From Fodinicurvata fenggangensis DSM 21160 (lineage in GTDB: Bacteria > Pseudomonadota > Alphaproteobacteria > Kiloniellales > DSM-21159), in contig NZ_JMLV01000005.1 in assembly GCF_000686045.1 (NCBI RefSeq), positions 147,210-211,209 on the forward strand: DNA of 64,000 nt, written 5' to 3'. A program made the position numbers and the translations under genes. Below, in pieces: positions 44,385 to 52,933 of the stretch. Below the pieces are notes generated by a model. The model worked only from the letters and a program-made list of their open reading frames with translations. It ran no database searches and had not been told where the DNA came from. Position 1 is the stretch's first letter, and every line of letters begins with the position of its first letter.

Positions 44385-45657
44385 AGTGGGCGACAGGGAT
44401 ATAGCGATCCTGCCAATCACAGGCATCGGCGCGGGTTCCCCAATAGCATGCTGACCCCGGATGGAAGGGAAGGAAATTCCCTTTCTCGAAAAGATCCTCT
44501 GCCTCGATGCTCCTGAAAGTCGGGTGTTCTGCCCTCAGCGTTTCTATGTTCTCGTGAATAATACGCGTCACCCAATAAACGACATAGGGATCGGCAGGTT
44601 CATAGGCAATCAGGGAGGCCTTGAAGCCGTAGGACTGGATTTCCTCATCCTGGTCGGAGTAGGTACCAGCCGGCAAGACCTGATCGAAGTAGTAGGGGCG
44701 CTCTTCGACAAGCTCTTCGGTCGTCTCACCGCCCATGCCAACGACCTTGGCATCGCAGGCGAGGCTGTCCTCGATCACCGGAACGGGATGGCCGATCCAG
44801 AGGCCAAAGGCATCAATGTAATCCTCGCAGATACCCTGTTGATTGTAGTCCTGCGCTACGCCGTAAACCGTATCGAGATCCTCGCGGCTGATATCGTAGT
44901 GCCTGAGCAGCTCCATCCAGAGCGCGCGCGAGGCGGAGCCTTCCGGCCCGATATTGACGCGTTTGCCGCGCAGGTCGGCAACGTTCTCGATGTCGGAATC
45001 GCGGCGTACGACCATCAGACCCATCTCATCATGCAGTGACATCACGGAGCGGGCACCTGCGATCGGGTTGATCCCCTCCTGCGCTTCCCAGTTGTTGTTG
45101 GATTGAACCAGCATCATCTGGGCGCGGCCCTCCTTCATGAGTTCGATGTTGCTGCCCACGCCTTGCGAGCGTAACGGAACGCAGCGCACACGGTGCAACT
45201 CATAGGTTCGCCGCATCATGTCGCAGATCTGCGCCGCCACCTTGAAGTAGGCGCCGCTCGTGCTGCCGCTGTAGATCGCGGCATAATAGGAGGGCTTGGT
45301 GTCGCCGTCGCTCGAGATGTCCAACTCGGAGAAGGAGACAAGGGTCTCCGAGGAGTCCAGCTTGCGGCGATATTGGGACAGAGGAATGGCGTCGGGCTCA
45401 TAAACCAGCCCGTCGACCACCTGCTGTTTCTGATTCAAGGGATCCAGAAGGGCGTTGTCGAACCGGTCTATATCCTGGCGTTCGATTGTCTCTTCGGGCG
45501 CGCCCCCTTCGCGCGTCTGCTCCTTAATGGTGTCAGGGAATGTCCTGGCCGCCTCCTGGGCTGTGGCTACGGTTGAGAGACCACAGGCCAGGCAGAGGCT
45601 CGCGATGATCCTTCCAGTCGACTTTCCAGCTTCGGACAACAAGGTTCGCAAGATCAT
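44359..45657 (-). CDS. TAXI-family TRAP transporter substrate-binding protein
   Basis: A 432-residue periplasmic binding protein read leftward. A Sec signal peptide (RIIASLCLACGLSTVATAQ) is followed by about 100 extra residues, and then the TAXI domain with YYAAIYSGSTSGAYFKVAAQI, VGSNIELMKEGRAQMMLVQSNNNW and RGKRVNIGPEGSASR, which are characteristic. Family members are usually about 320 residues, so the N-terminal part is an extension. The ATG at 45657 is preferred because a signal peptide follows at once; the open frame runs much further upstream but overlaps the ammonia-lyase gene. No TRAP membrane subunit gene is in the window. The DAP lyase gene is divergent. Confidence 0.82.
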   Translation of the reverse strand: MILRTLLSEAGKSTGRIIASLCLACGLSTVATAQEAARTFPDTIKEQTREGGAPEETIERQDIDRFDNALLDPLNQKQQVVDGLVYEPDAIPLSQYRRKLDSSETLVSFSELDISSDGDTKPSYYAAIYSGSTSGAYFKVAAQICDMMRRTYELHRVRCVPLRSQGVGSNIELMKEGRAQMMLVQSNNNWEAQEGINPIAGARSVMSLHDEMGLMVVRRDSDIENVADLRGKRVNIGPEGSASRALWMELLRHYDISREDLDTVYGVAQDYNQQGICEDYIDAFGLWIGHPVPVIEDSLACDAKVVGMGGETTEELVEERPYYFDQVLPAGTYSDQDEEIQSYGFKASLIAYEPADPYVVYWVTRIIHENIETLRAEHPTFRSIEAEDLFEKGNFLPFHPGSACYWGTRADACDWQDRYIPVAHSGDQETGD

Positions 45658-45855
45658 CCCCACCCTCGATTGCTTGCATGACGGATTGCAGCTTAGGGAT
45701 TCGCCGGCGAAGCGTCGAGAATCATTGTGCGGGAATGCAAATTCCTTCAGGCATTTAGTCCACCCCGGCCTGAAGTTCACAATTGACGATCGCGGATGCA
45801 GTATCGATAAGTGCCGTGCGCCGCCTTTGGGTCCGACGCCAGTCAGGAGCAAATC

Positions 45856-46929
45856 ATGGATTGCGTTGATAGCCCTGTCGTCGGGCCTGCCGAGATCCGC
45901 CGTGCCGTCACTGAGATCTCGTCCTGGCCGGAGTACGCTCCAACCCCTTTGGTGCATTCCCCGGGACTGGCGGCCGAACTGGGGCTGGGGGCAGTCTGGA
46001 TCAAGGATGAAAGCAAGCGCTTCGGATTGGGCGGCGTCAAGGTGCTCGGCGCGCCTTTCGGGTTGAAGCAACAACTCCTGAACCTTGGCCTGGCACCCGG
46101 CGCCCCTGAATGCCGGGATTACATTGCGGTGGCCGCCACCGATGGCAATCACGGTCTGGCTCTTGCCTGGGCGGCCGAACGGTACAATTGCCGCGCCAGG
46201 CTGTATGTCGGCGATGCAGTCGACCAGCTTCGCATGCAGCGCATTCGCGACTCCGGCGCCGAGCTTGTCCAGGTGCGTGGGGGCTATGACGATGCGGTTA
46301 TCGCGGCCGAAGTATGCGCGAAGGCTGCAAAGGTGATCCTGATCAGCGATACCGATTATCACGGCAACCTGGCCGTAACACGCGACATCATGGCTGGTTA
46401 CGCCATGATGGGCGTGGAGTGTGCCCGTCAGCTCGAGGCGCATGGTGGCGCAGTTGATAGCATGTTCCTGCAATGCGGCGTGGGCGGCATGGCGGCAGGC
46501 TGTGCCATCGGCTATTGGCAGGAAAGCGGGCACAAGCCAACTGTCTATTCGGTCGAGCCTGAAGCAGCGGCCTGTGTGGAGGCCAGCCTTGATCGCGGCG
46601 CGCTGACCCGTCTGCCGGGCAGGCTGTCAACCCGCATGATTGGACTTTCCTGTGGCTGTCCAAGCCTGTTGGCCTTCGAGATTCTTCGCGAGGTCTGTGC
46701 TGGCAGTATCGTGATCGACGATGTGACGGCACAACATGTCCAAGAGCATCTGAGCGGCGGTCTGCACGGCGATGCTCCGTTGGATACATGGGATACCGGG
46801 ATTTCCGGGATTGCCGGATTGTGGTATGCGGCAAGGAACACGGAGCTTCGCGCAAAATTCGGCCTGACCGCCCAGAGCAGGGTGCTGGTCATCAACAGTG
46901 AAGGTGCCAGTCCTGGCAAGTTTCTTTGA
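45856..46929 (+). CDS. Diaminopropionate ammonia-lyase-like PLP enzyme
   Basis: A 357-residue fold-type II PLP enzyme. The N-terminal segment ESKRFGLGGVKVLGAPF matches the PLP-lysine region of diaminopropionate ammonia-lyases (RFGLxxFKxLG). TDGNHGLALAWAA (phosphate/substrate contact) and QCGVGGMAAG (PLP phosphate loop) follow, and the end VLVINSEG is typical. The family converts 2,3-diaminopropionate to pyruvate and ammonia. The ATG at 45856 is chosen for its AGGAG at 45845-45849. The gene is divergent from the TAXI gene and upstream of the exporters, so it could recycle or supply a precursor of the peptide; the family is also common in catabolism. Confidence 0.85.
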   Translation: MDCVDSPVVGPAEIRRAVTEISSWPEYAPTPLVHSPGLAAELGLGAVWIKDESKRFGLGGVKVLGAPFGLKQQLLNLGLAPGAPECRDYIAVAATDGNHGLALAWAAERYNCRARLYVGDAVDQLRMQRIRDSGAELVQVRGGYDDAVIAAEVCAKAAKVILISDTDYHGNLAVTRDIMAGYAMMGVECARQLEAHGGAVDSMFLQCGVGGMAAGCAIGYWQESGHKPTVYSVEPEAAACVEASLDRGALTRLPGRLSTRMIGLSCGCPSLLAFEILREVCAGSIVIDDVTAQHVQEHLSGGLHGDAPLDTWDTGISGIAGLWYAARNTELRAKFGLTAQSRVLVINSEGASPGKFL

Positions 46930-47032
46930 AATCCGAGCCAGTTACCCCGGTGCTGCTTGCTGGACAGCCTGGCCAGCATGGTTACAGTTGCGATCGAGAA
47001 CGCAGGGGTGGTCACAGGGGGCCTTTCAATAG

Positions 47033-48685
47033 ATGAAGTTGCTGGAATTGTTATCCTGGGGCGATAACAGGCTCATGCTCCGGCTTGCCGTTGCGGGCAC
47101 GCTTTCCGGCATCGGAAGCGCGGCACTGCTTGGCATCGTCAACAGCGCAGCCGAGGAAATCAGCAACAATGGCCTGGACCGCGTCAACTGGCTGCTGGCC
47201 GGCATATTCATACTCATTTCCGTGATCTATTTCCTGGCCGAGGTCTTCCTGCTGAGCAATATCGCCAGGCAGATCGAAGTGGGCATCGACAAGGTTCGAA
47301 GGAAGTTGTTCGGCCTGATTGCGGACGCCGATTATGCAGAGCTCGAAACGTTCGGCCAGGCGCGGCTGTACGACAGCATCACCCAAAGCACGCAGGTCAT
47401 TTCCCAGAACTCGCATCTGATCGGGATGACATTCCGCAGTCTTTTGCTGCTGGTCGCGGTGATGATCTATGTCTTCTGGCTTTCGGCCCTGGCCTTTTTC
47501 CTGATCGTTGCCGTGGTCGGGGCCGGGATCGTGATCTATCTGCGCATGGGCAGAACCCTGTCGGAATGGTTTGGCAAACTCCACCGGATCGAAGGCATCC
47601 TGTTCGGGAAGATTGCCGATCTGTTCTTCGGCATCAAGGAAGTCCGGATGTGGTCGCGACGCAGCGATACGCTCTATGCCTCCTTCATCCAAACATCCGA
47701 AGATAAGATGGAAATCGGCAAAACCGCCCATCGCCTGATCTCGCGCCAGATGATCATGGGTATTTCGGCCTTCTACATCCTGCTGGCCGTGATCGTGTTT
47801 GTCGTGCCGGTTTATACGGCAAGCTTTGGGACCGACATTTCGAAGATCGTCACGGCTGTTCTCTTCATGATCGGGCCAATCAGCATAATCGTGCAGTCCA
47901 TGACTGTGCTGGGCATGGCCGAGCAATCCGCACAGCGCATGATGGCGCTGTCAGAGGATCTTTCGGCCATCGGTGAACCGATTGCCGAGGCTGGCGGCAG
48001 GAGCCTTCCGTCCGACTTCGAGCGGATCACCTTCGACCAGGTGACCTTCACTTACCCCAACCGCGATCCGCGCCACGGGTTCGTGCTGGGCCCCCTGGAT
48101 TTGTCCATTGAGCGTGGGGAGCTTCTGTTTGTCACGGGGGGCAATGGCGCGGGCAAATCGACCCTGATCAAGTTGCTGACCGGGCTGTATCGGCCGGTTT
48201 CCGGGGCGATCAAGATCGATGATCTTCAGTTGGGACCGCAAAGCATAGCGCCTTATCGCAACCTGATCGCCACCGTATTTTCGGACTTCCACCTCTTTGC
48301 CGAGCTTTACGGAACAGACGGCATCGACCCGGATGAGGCGGCCTATTGGCTGGAACGTTTCGAGATGGCCCATGCCACGAGCATTCAGAACGGACACTAC
48401 ACGACCATCGATCTGTCCGCGGGGCAGCGCAAGCGCCTGGGCCTGATTACAGCGATCCTGGAGCATCGCCCCATCATTGTTCTGGATGAATGGGCGGCCG
48501 ACCAGGATCCGCAATTCCGCAAAAAGTTCTACCACGAAATCCTGCCGGAACTGAAAAGGCGCGGCACCACGGTCATTGCGGTGACACATGATGACCATTA
48601 CTTCGATGTTCCGGACCGTCGTCTGCACCTCGAAACCGGCAAGCTTGCCGAACTCGAGTCCAACGATGCGCGCGGGAGGCTCTGA
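47033..48685 (+). CDS. Cyclic peptide/siderophore export ABC transporter, PvdE/SyrD-like (copy 1)
   Basis: A 550-residue half-transporter with an N-terminal membrane domain of about six helices and a C-terminal ATPase. Motifs are Walker A GGNGAGKST, the signature LSAGQRKRLGL and Walker B IIVLDEWAADQDP. The unusual signature and DEWAADQDP are those of the SyrD/PvdE family, which exports NRPS products such as pyoverdine precursors and syringomycin. It is followed after 2 bp by a paralogue, so a heterodimeric exporter is likely. It lies downstream of the synthetase genes and probably exports the product to the periplasm. Confidence 0.92.
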   Translation: MKLLELLSWGDNRLMLRLAVAGTLSGIGSAALLGIVNSAAEEISNNGLDRVNWLLAGIFILISVIYFLAEVFLLSNIARQIEVGIDKVRRKLFGLIADADYAELETFGQARLYDSITQSTQVISQNSHLIGMTFRSLLLLVAVMIYVFWLSALAFFLIVAVVGAGIVIYLRMGRTLSEWFGKLHRIEGILFGKIADLFFGIKEVRMWSRRSDTLYASFIQTSEDKMEIGKTAHRLISRQMIMGISAFYILLAVIVFVVPVYTASFGTDISKIVTAVLFMIGPISIIVQSMTVLGMAEQSAQRMMALSEDLSAIGEPIAEAGGRSLPSDFERITFDQVTFTYPNRDPRHGFVLGPLDLSIERGELLFVTGGNGAGKSTLIKLLTGLYRPVSGAIKIDDLQLGPQSIAPYRNLIATVFSDFHLFAELYGTDGIDPDEAAYWLERFEMAHATSIQNGHYTTIDLSAGQRKRLGLITAILEHRPIIVLDEWAADQDPQFRKKFYHEILPELKRRGTTVIAVTHDDHYFDVPDRRLHLETGKLAELESNDARGRL

Positions 48686-48687
48686 AC

Positions 48688-50334
48688 ATGCGGCTGTTCG
48701 ACATCCTCCGCTCCCGCGCGCGGATTGATCTCAGGACCGTTGTCGTGCTGCTGATCATGGCGGCGATCTCGACGACCATGGTCCTGGTGGTCGTCAATCT
48801 CGCCTCCGAACAAGCCCAGAGCGGCGAGGTCAGTCCGCGGTTGATGAGCCTGATGGGGATTTCGCTGCTCGGCTTCATCTGGGCACAGCACAAGGCCGAT
48901 GTTCTCGTCTCGGCCGAGGTCGAGCGGATCCTGCATGAATTACGGACAAGGCTGTTCGACCGTGTGCGCAAATCCGGGCCGGAGGTTCTGGAGTCCGTAG
49001 GGCAGGGGCCCGTCCAGGCCGCCATGACGCAGGAGATGCAGACCATCTCGAATGCCCTGCCGATGATGCTGAACGGCGTGCAGCAGCTAGTGCTCATCGT
49101 CTTTGTCAGTCTCTACCTGGCATGGCTGTCGCTGTTCGCCTTTGTCATCGTCGGGGTCCTTGCCGTTCTGGCCGTTGGCATCCACTTGCATCGGGTTCGC
49201 CGGATCAATTCAGCCACCCGCGCCGCCGTGGAGGACGAGGGCAAGCTGTTCGGCGGGCTAAGCGACCTTCTTGATGGCTTCAAGGAGGTCAAGATGAACA
49301 ACCTGAGGCGTGATGCGCTGCTTGCACAGTTGAACGAGCGCTCAGGCCGGGCACGTGACACCAAATCGGCGACCAAGACCCAGTGGTCGCGGGAGACGGC
49401 GAGCATTCAGCTGGCCTTCTACTTCATGATGGCCGCGATGGTGTTCATCGTTCCGAACTTCACCACGGATTATCACGATGTCGCCGTGCAAACGGCAACG
49501 GCGACCCTGTTTCTTCTGGGTCCGATCGGTTCCACCATCATGGCGGTGCCGAGTTTCAACGATGCCGATGCCGCCATTTCGAAGATCACCGAACTTGAAA
49601 CCCGGCTTGGCGAAGCGCTGGAGCAGCAACGCGCCGAAACCGGGGCCGAAGCGGATGAGGCGCTCGCTGGGTCCTCGCAGCGCTTTCAGGATATCCAGGA
49701 AATTGCGCTCAAGGATGTGCGCTTTACCTATCCGGGGCCGACCGGCGGTTTCGGGGTTGGCCCCCTGAATGCGCGCTACAAGTCTGGCGAGATTACCTTC
49801 ATCACGGGTGGCAACGGTTCAGGCAAGTCAACGATAATCGCCCTGCTGACCGGCTTGCGCCCGGTCGACAGCGGCGAGATCATGGTGAACGGCCATGCCG
49901 TTCCGGTCGAGAAGCTGCAAGACTATCGGGATCGCTTCGCAACCGTCCTTTCGGGCTATCACCTGTTTGGCGAACTATACGGGATCGATCCGATCGATCC
50001 TGAGCGTGTCGATGACCTGATCCGGCAGATGGAGGTCGATCACAAGGTGACACTTGAAGGCAATGCCTTCTCGACCACCGCCCTGTCACAGGGGCAGAGA
50101 AAACGCCTTGCCCTGATCGCCGCACAGCTGGAAGAAAAACCGATCCTGGTGCTTGATGAATGGGCGGCGGACCAGGATCCGCATTTCCGCGCAGTCTTCT
50201 ATGAGGAACTCCTGCCCAGCCTGCGCGAGCAGGGCAAGATCCTGATTTGTGTCACCCACGATGACCGGTGGTTTCATATTGCCGACCGGATCTATCATGT
50301 CCGGGACGGTCAGTTCGACGAAGTCCGGGAGTAG
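48688..50334 (+). CDS. Cyclic peptide/siderophore export ABC transporter, PvdE/SyrD-like (copy 2)
   Basis: A 548-residue paralogue of the preceding transporter, with Walker A GGNGSGKST, signature LSQGQRKRLAL and Walker B ILVLDEWAADQDP, and six predicted membrane helices at the N terminus. It begins 2 bp after the first copy. Its 3' end overlaps the convergent type II thioesterase gene by 25 bp. The two products likely form one heterodimer for product export. Confidence 0.92.
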   Translation: MRLFDILRSRARIDLRTVVVLLIMAAISTTMVLVVVNLASEQAQSGEVSPRLMSLMGISLLGFIWAQHKADVLVSAEVERILHELRTRLFDRVRKSGPEVLESVGQGPVQAAMTQEMQTISNALPMMLNGVQQLVLIVFVSLYLAWLSLFAFVIVGVLAVLAVGIHLHRVRRINSATRAAVEDEGKLFGGLSDLLDGFKEVKMNNLRRDALLAQLNERSGRARDTKSATKTQWSRETASIQLAFYFMMAAMVFIVPNFTTDYHDVAVQTATATLFLLGPIGSTIMAVPSFNDADAAISKITELETRLGEALEQQRAETGAEADEALAGSSQRFQDIQEIALKDVRFTYPGPTGGFGVGPLNARYKSGEITFITGGNGSGKSTIIALLTGLRPVDSGEIMVNGHAVPVEKLQDYRDRFATVLSGYHLFGELYGIDPIDPERVDDLIRQMEVDHKVTLEGNAFSTTALSQGQRKRLALIAAQLEEKPILVLDEWAADQDPHFRAVFYEELLPSLREQGKILICVTHDDRWFHIADRIYHVRDGQFDEVRE

Positions 50335-51107
50335 CCGGCCCTTTCATCGGTAACCGGAGGTGTGCTGAGTTTTTCAGTCATGAGGGCGAGGATCGATTCC
50401 TCGTGCTGCTTCATGAAGAAATGGCCACCGGGGTAGATATTCTTCTCGAACGGGCCTGTCGTAGCCTGCTTCCAGTCATCCAGTTCTGCCGGAGTCGGGT
50501 TGGTGTCATTTGCGCCACCGAAGACGGTGATCGGACAGTCCAGAGGGGGGAGGTCGGCCGAGTGCGCCGTCTGCGCCAGCTTGAAATCGGCACGCAGGAA
50601 TGGCTCGAAGAGGGCGCGATACTGGTCATTCTCAAGAATCTCGGCGGGTGTCGCGCCATATGCGGCGACCTCGGCCCAGAATTCGTCCGATGGCAACGAA
50701 TGAAGCTGTCGGCGCGGTGCCGTTATGTTCGGGCTTCGCAGGGCAGCGATGAAAAGATGTTCGGGGCTGCGCCCGCCATCGGCCATCACGCGGCAGGCCA
50801 GATGGTGAGCGATCATGCCCCCCATGGAATAGCCGAAAAACGCATAGGGTAGGGTTGTCATGGGACGAATCACGTCGGCCAGGTCCGCGACCAGTTCCTC
50901 GATCGTGTCGTGGGCCGCTTCGCCGAAGCGATGCTCGCGCCCTGGCAGGCACACCGGGACGAGCTCGATGTCGGCAGTCAGCTTGCCGCGCCAGGGACGA
51001 TAGACGGCGGCTCCCCCTCCGGCAAAGGGAAAGCAGAAGAGGCGCAATCGCGCGGAGGTTGCTTCGGCATTGTCCGGTGACGGCAGGAACCATTCACTTC
51101 CTGCCAT
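50310..51107 (-). CDS. Type II thioesterase
   Basis: A 265-residue alpha/beta hydrolase of the stand-alone thioesterase family that removes wrong acyl groups from NRPS/PKS carriers. It has CFPFAGGGA (oxyanion region), the nucleophile motif GYSMGG near residue 93-98 and the catalytic His in PGGHFFM. The length is normal. Its gene is convergent with the second exporter gene and overlaps it by 25 bp. Its presence supports an active assembly line. Confidence 0.92.
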   Translation of the reverse strand: MAGSEWFLPSPDNAEATSARLRLFCFPFAGGGAAVYRPWRGKLTADIELVPVCLPGREHRFGEAAHDTIEELVADLADVIRPMTTLPYAFFGYSMGGMIAHHLACRVMADGGRSPEHLFIAALRSPNITAPRRQLHSLPSDEFWAEVAAYGATPAEILENDQYRALFEPFLRADFKLAQTAHSADLPPLDCPITVFGGANDTNPTPAELDDWKQATTGPFEKNIYPGGHFFMKQHEESILALMTEKLSTPPVTDERAGYSRTSSN

Positions 51108-51174
51108 TTGGTTGCCCCTGAATCACAATGATACCCTGAACAGTGGTTGGCGTCTTGGCCCCTTCGAAGTGGCT

Positions 51175-51600
51175 TCAGCCCATATTGTCAAGGGTTTCGC
51201 GCACCAGCATCTCGTTCTCGACAACCAGAATGCGTGCCGTGCCCTCTTGAGAGGCTTTCTCGATTGTGCGTCTGCTTTCGGCCTCGTCGTCGAAGCTGTC
51301 GCAGGGAAAGTGCAGCTTGACCGTCGTACCTTCGACCAACTCGCTGTAGACGTTGATATGGCCTTTGGTCTGTTCCACGAAACCGTAAACCATGGATAGA
51401 TCCAGTCCGGTCCCTTCACCGGTAGCCTTCGTGGTGAAGAAGGGGTCGCATGCATGAGCGCGCACCTCCGGGGACATATCGGAGCCACCAACACCCACGG
51501 CAATCAAGATATACTGGCCAGATTTGGCGAAGAAGTGGGTCTTGATACAGTCATTGTCGATCTGGGCTTTACGGGTTTCGATCGTCAGTTTTGGCTGCAA
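51175..51600 (-). pseudogene. Remnant of a hybrid histidine kinase (HATPase + start of receiver)
   Basis: A 141-codon open frame that matches the HATPase_c domain of hybrid sensor kinases: PFFTTKATGEGTGLDLSMVYGFVEQTKGHINVYS corresponds to the F/G2 region. It then runs into ILVVENEMLVRETLDNMG, the first strand and helix of a receiver, and stops. The N-box/G1 region reads VGVGGSDMSPE instead of the usual D-x-G-x-G, so ATP binding is probably lost. No dimerisation domain lies upstream: the DUF305 gene takes over. It is a decayed fragment. Confidence 0.75.
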
Positions 51601-52445
51601 TCGTAGAAGCCGCGATAGCCCACGCTCAGGCCTTGATCGAGCTCGAAAACGAGCTCCGCTTTCTGGCGCCAGTCTGCCTCGTCGCCGAGCGTCCGGACGG
51701 TGACCGTTGTGCCGGGCGCCGAGAAGGTCGCGGCGCCCTCCTGCGGTTCGGCGGCTGTTTCCAGAGCAATCAGGACGCCGTTCAATTTCATTGCGGCAGC
51801 ACCCCCTTCGCTCGCCCAGAGGACCGGATCGGTTTCAGGGCTGCGGTTGAACCTGCAGGAAGCAGCCGCTTCGAGCACCTGATCAGCCTCGGCCTCCGGC
51901 ATCGGCGCGAGGTCGAGTTGGCTTATGAGGGTGTTCGAAAGTGCGTTCTCGACGGTGCCGGGCTCGGCCGGCGGATCCTGGTAGATGCTCTCGACGACGT
52001 TTCCAAAGGAGACCTCTGCAATCAGGTGGCGCATTTCGGCGATCTCGCGCCGCTGCGCCGCGATGATCTCGTCGGCCAGTTTGCGCACGCGCGGGTCACG
52101 GATCTGCGCGCGTTCGGAGGTCATGACCGCAATCGAGTGGTGCGGAATCATCGCGCGCATGTAGCTCGGACCCGAAACGGTGACCTGGCTGCGGACGAGC
52201 CAGAGCGACAGCGCGAACACGATGACCGCCCCCAGGAAGATCGCAATGTTGAGCCGCTTGTTCGAGTACATGCCCAGCATGTAGGCAAGCATGATGACGG
52301 CCATGGTCGCCCCCATCATGATCGCCATGTAGGTGCGCGTCTCCGAGAAGAAGAGGTGCTCCCAGGCATAGGTATTCAGATACATCAGGACGAACATCAC
52401 CACGGTGGAGGTGAGGACCATCAGGCCGAAGCGGATGTAGGACAT
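51585..52445 (-). CDS. DUF305 domain membrane protein
   Basis: A 286-residue protein with three membrane helices in the first 90 residues and a DUF305 segment with MIPHHSIAVMTSERA followed by a helix rich in Glu/Arg. Such proteins are small ferritin-like helical bundles often linked to metal or copper contexts. A C-terminal domain of about 120 residues that I do not recognise ends in CSQN. The ATG at 52445 is used because GGGAGCG precedes it and the first helix starts right after. Its 3' end overlaps the kinase remnant, which suggests a rearrangement there. Confidence 0.8.
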   Translation of the reverse strand: MSYIRFGLMVLTSTVVMFVLMYLNTYAWEHLFFSETRTYMAIMMGATMAVIMLAYMLGMYSNKRLNIAIFLGAVIVFALSLWLVRSQVTVSGPSYMRAMIPHHSIAVMTSERAQIRDPRVRKLADEIIAAQRREIAEMRHLIAEVSFGNVVESIYQDPPAEPGTVENALSNTLISQLDLAPMPEAEADQVLEAAASCRFNRSPETDPVLWASEGGAAAMKLNGVLIALETAAEPQEGAATFSAPGTTVTVRTLGDEADWRQKAELVFELDQGLSVGYRGFYDCSQN

Positions 52446-52886
52446 CTCTCGCGCTCCCGTTTTCTTGCAAATTTTGGTCGCGTTCAGGGCATCAAGTTCA
52501 TAAAAAACAACTTGCCGGATCGATATCCCGCATGGGGAATAGGGTCTTCCATCCACCCCGCCGGTTCATGTTCTGGGAAACTTCTGGCTGCGAATTCGGC
52601 TGATAATCTTCCCCGTTTTGGTGGGGCGTATCGTTGGAGCTTACGCGGCGATACTCAGTTTCCGGGACAGGGGGCGCCAATGCCTATGTTGGGCCCTCCG
52701 TTGTTATAAGTTCACAACCAGCCGCTGGTAATTTCCTGCTGTACAACAGGGTACTCGAGCGACGGTGTCCAGGAACGTCTGGGTGACACTTTGGTGTCAC
52801 CTTATTTCCAATATGCTTCCAAACAGAATTTGGAGAGGCGCTATTTTTAGCAGAACGCCTATAAAATAATGATAAATAAGAAAAAA
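52446..52886. other. Intergenic region with a hairpin, no gene recognised
   Basis: Nothing coding is convincing in this 440-bp stretch. A perfect 8-bp hairpin (GGTGACAC 52782-52789, TTTG loop, GTGTCACC 52794-52801) is followed by TTATTT. AT-rich sequence with a T-run on the minus strand directly follows the tRNA fragment and may be the old tRNA terminator. GTAAGC near 52638-52643 on the minus strand resembles an IS66-like end but is too short to call. Confidence 0.5.
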
Positions 52887-52933
52887 TGGTGCCGGCTGCA
52901 GGAGTCGAACCCGCGACCTACTGATTACAAATC
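52887..52933 (-). other. 3' fragment of tRNA-Thr(UGU), probable attachment-site scar
   Basis: On the minus strand this 47-nt piece reads as the 3' half of a tRNA: anticodon loop TTTGTAA with anticodon TGT, stem ATCAG, a T-arm with GGTTCGACTCC, the acceptor strand GCCGGCA and the encoded CCA. The 5' half (acceptor, D arm) is absent: sequence diverges right at the anticodon stem. Integrases often use the 3' end of tRNA genes and leave such a duplicate at one end of the inserted element. Given the orientation, the element would lie to the right of this point and the intact tRNA-Thr beyond the window. Confidence 0.75.

Noticed and set aside
45658..46533. Upstream extension of the TAXI gene frame by about 290 codons
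   Set aside because: It is antisense to the ammonia-lyase gene and would place the signal peptide in the middle of the protein.
52560..52650. Possible IS66-type end (GTAAGC on the minus strand)
   Set aside because: Only six bases match, no transposase or second end is nearby.
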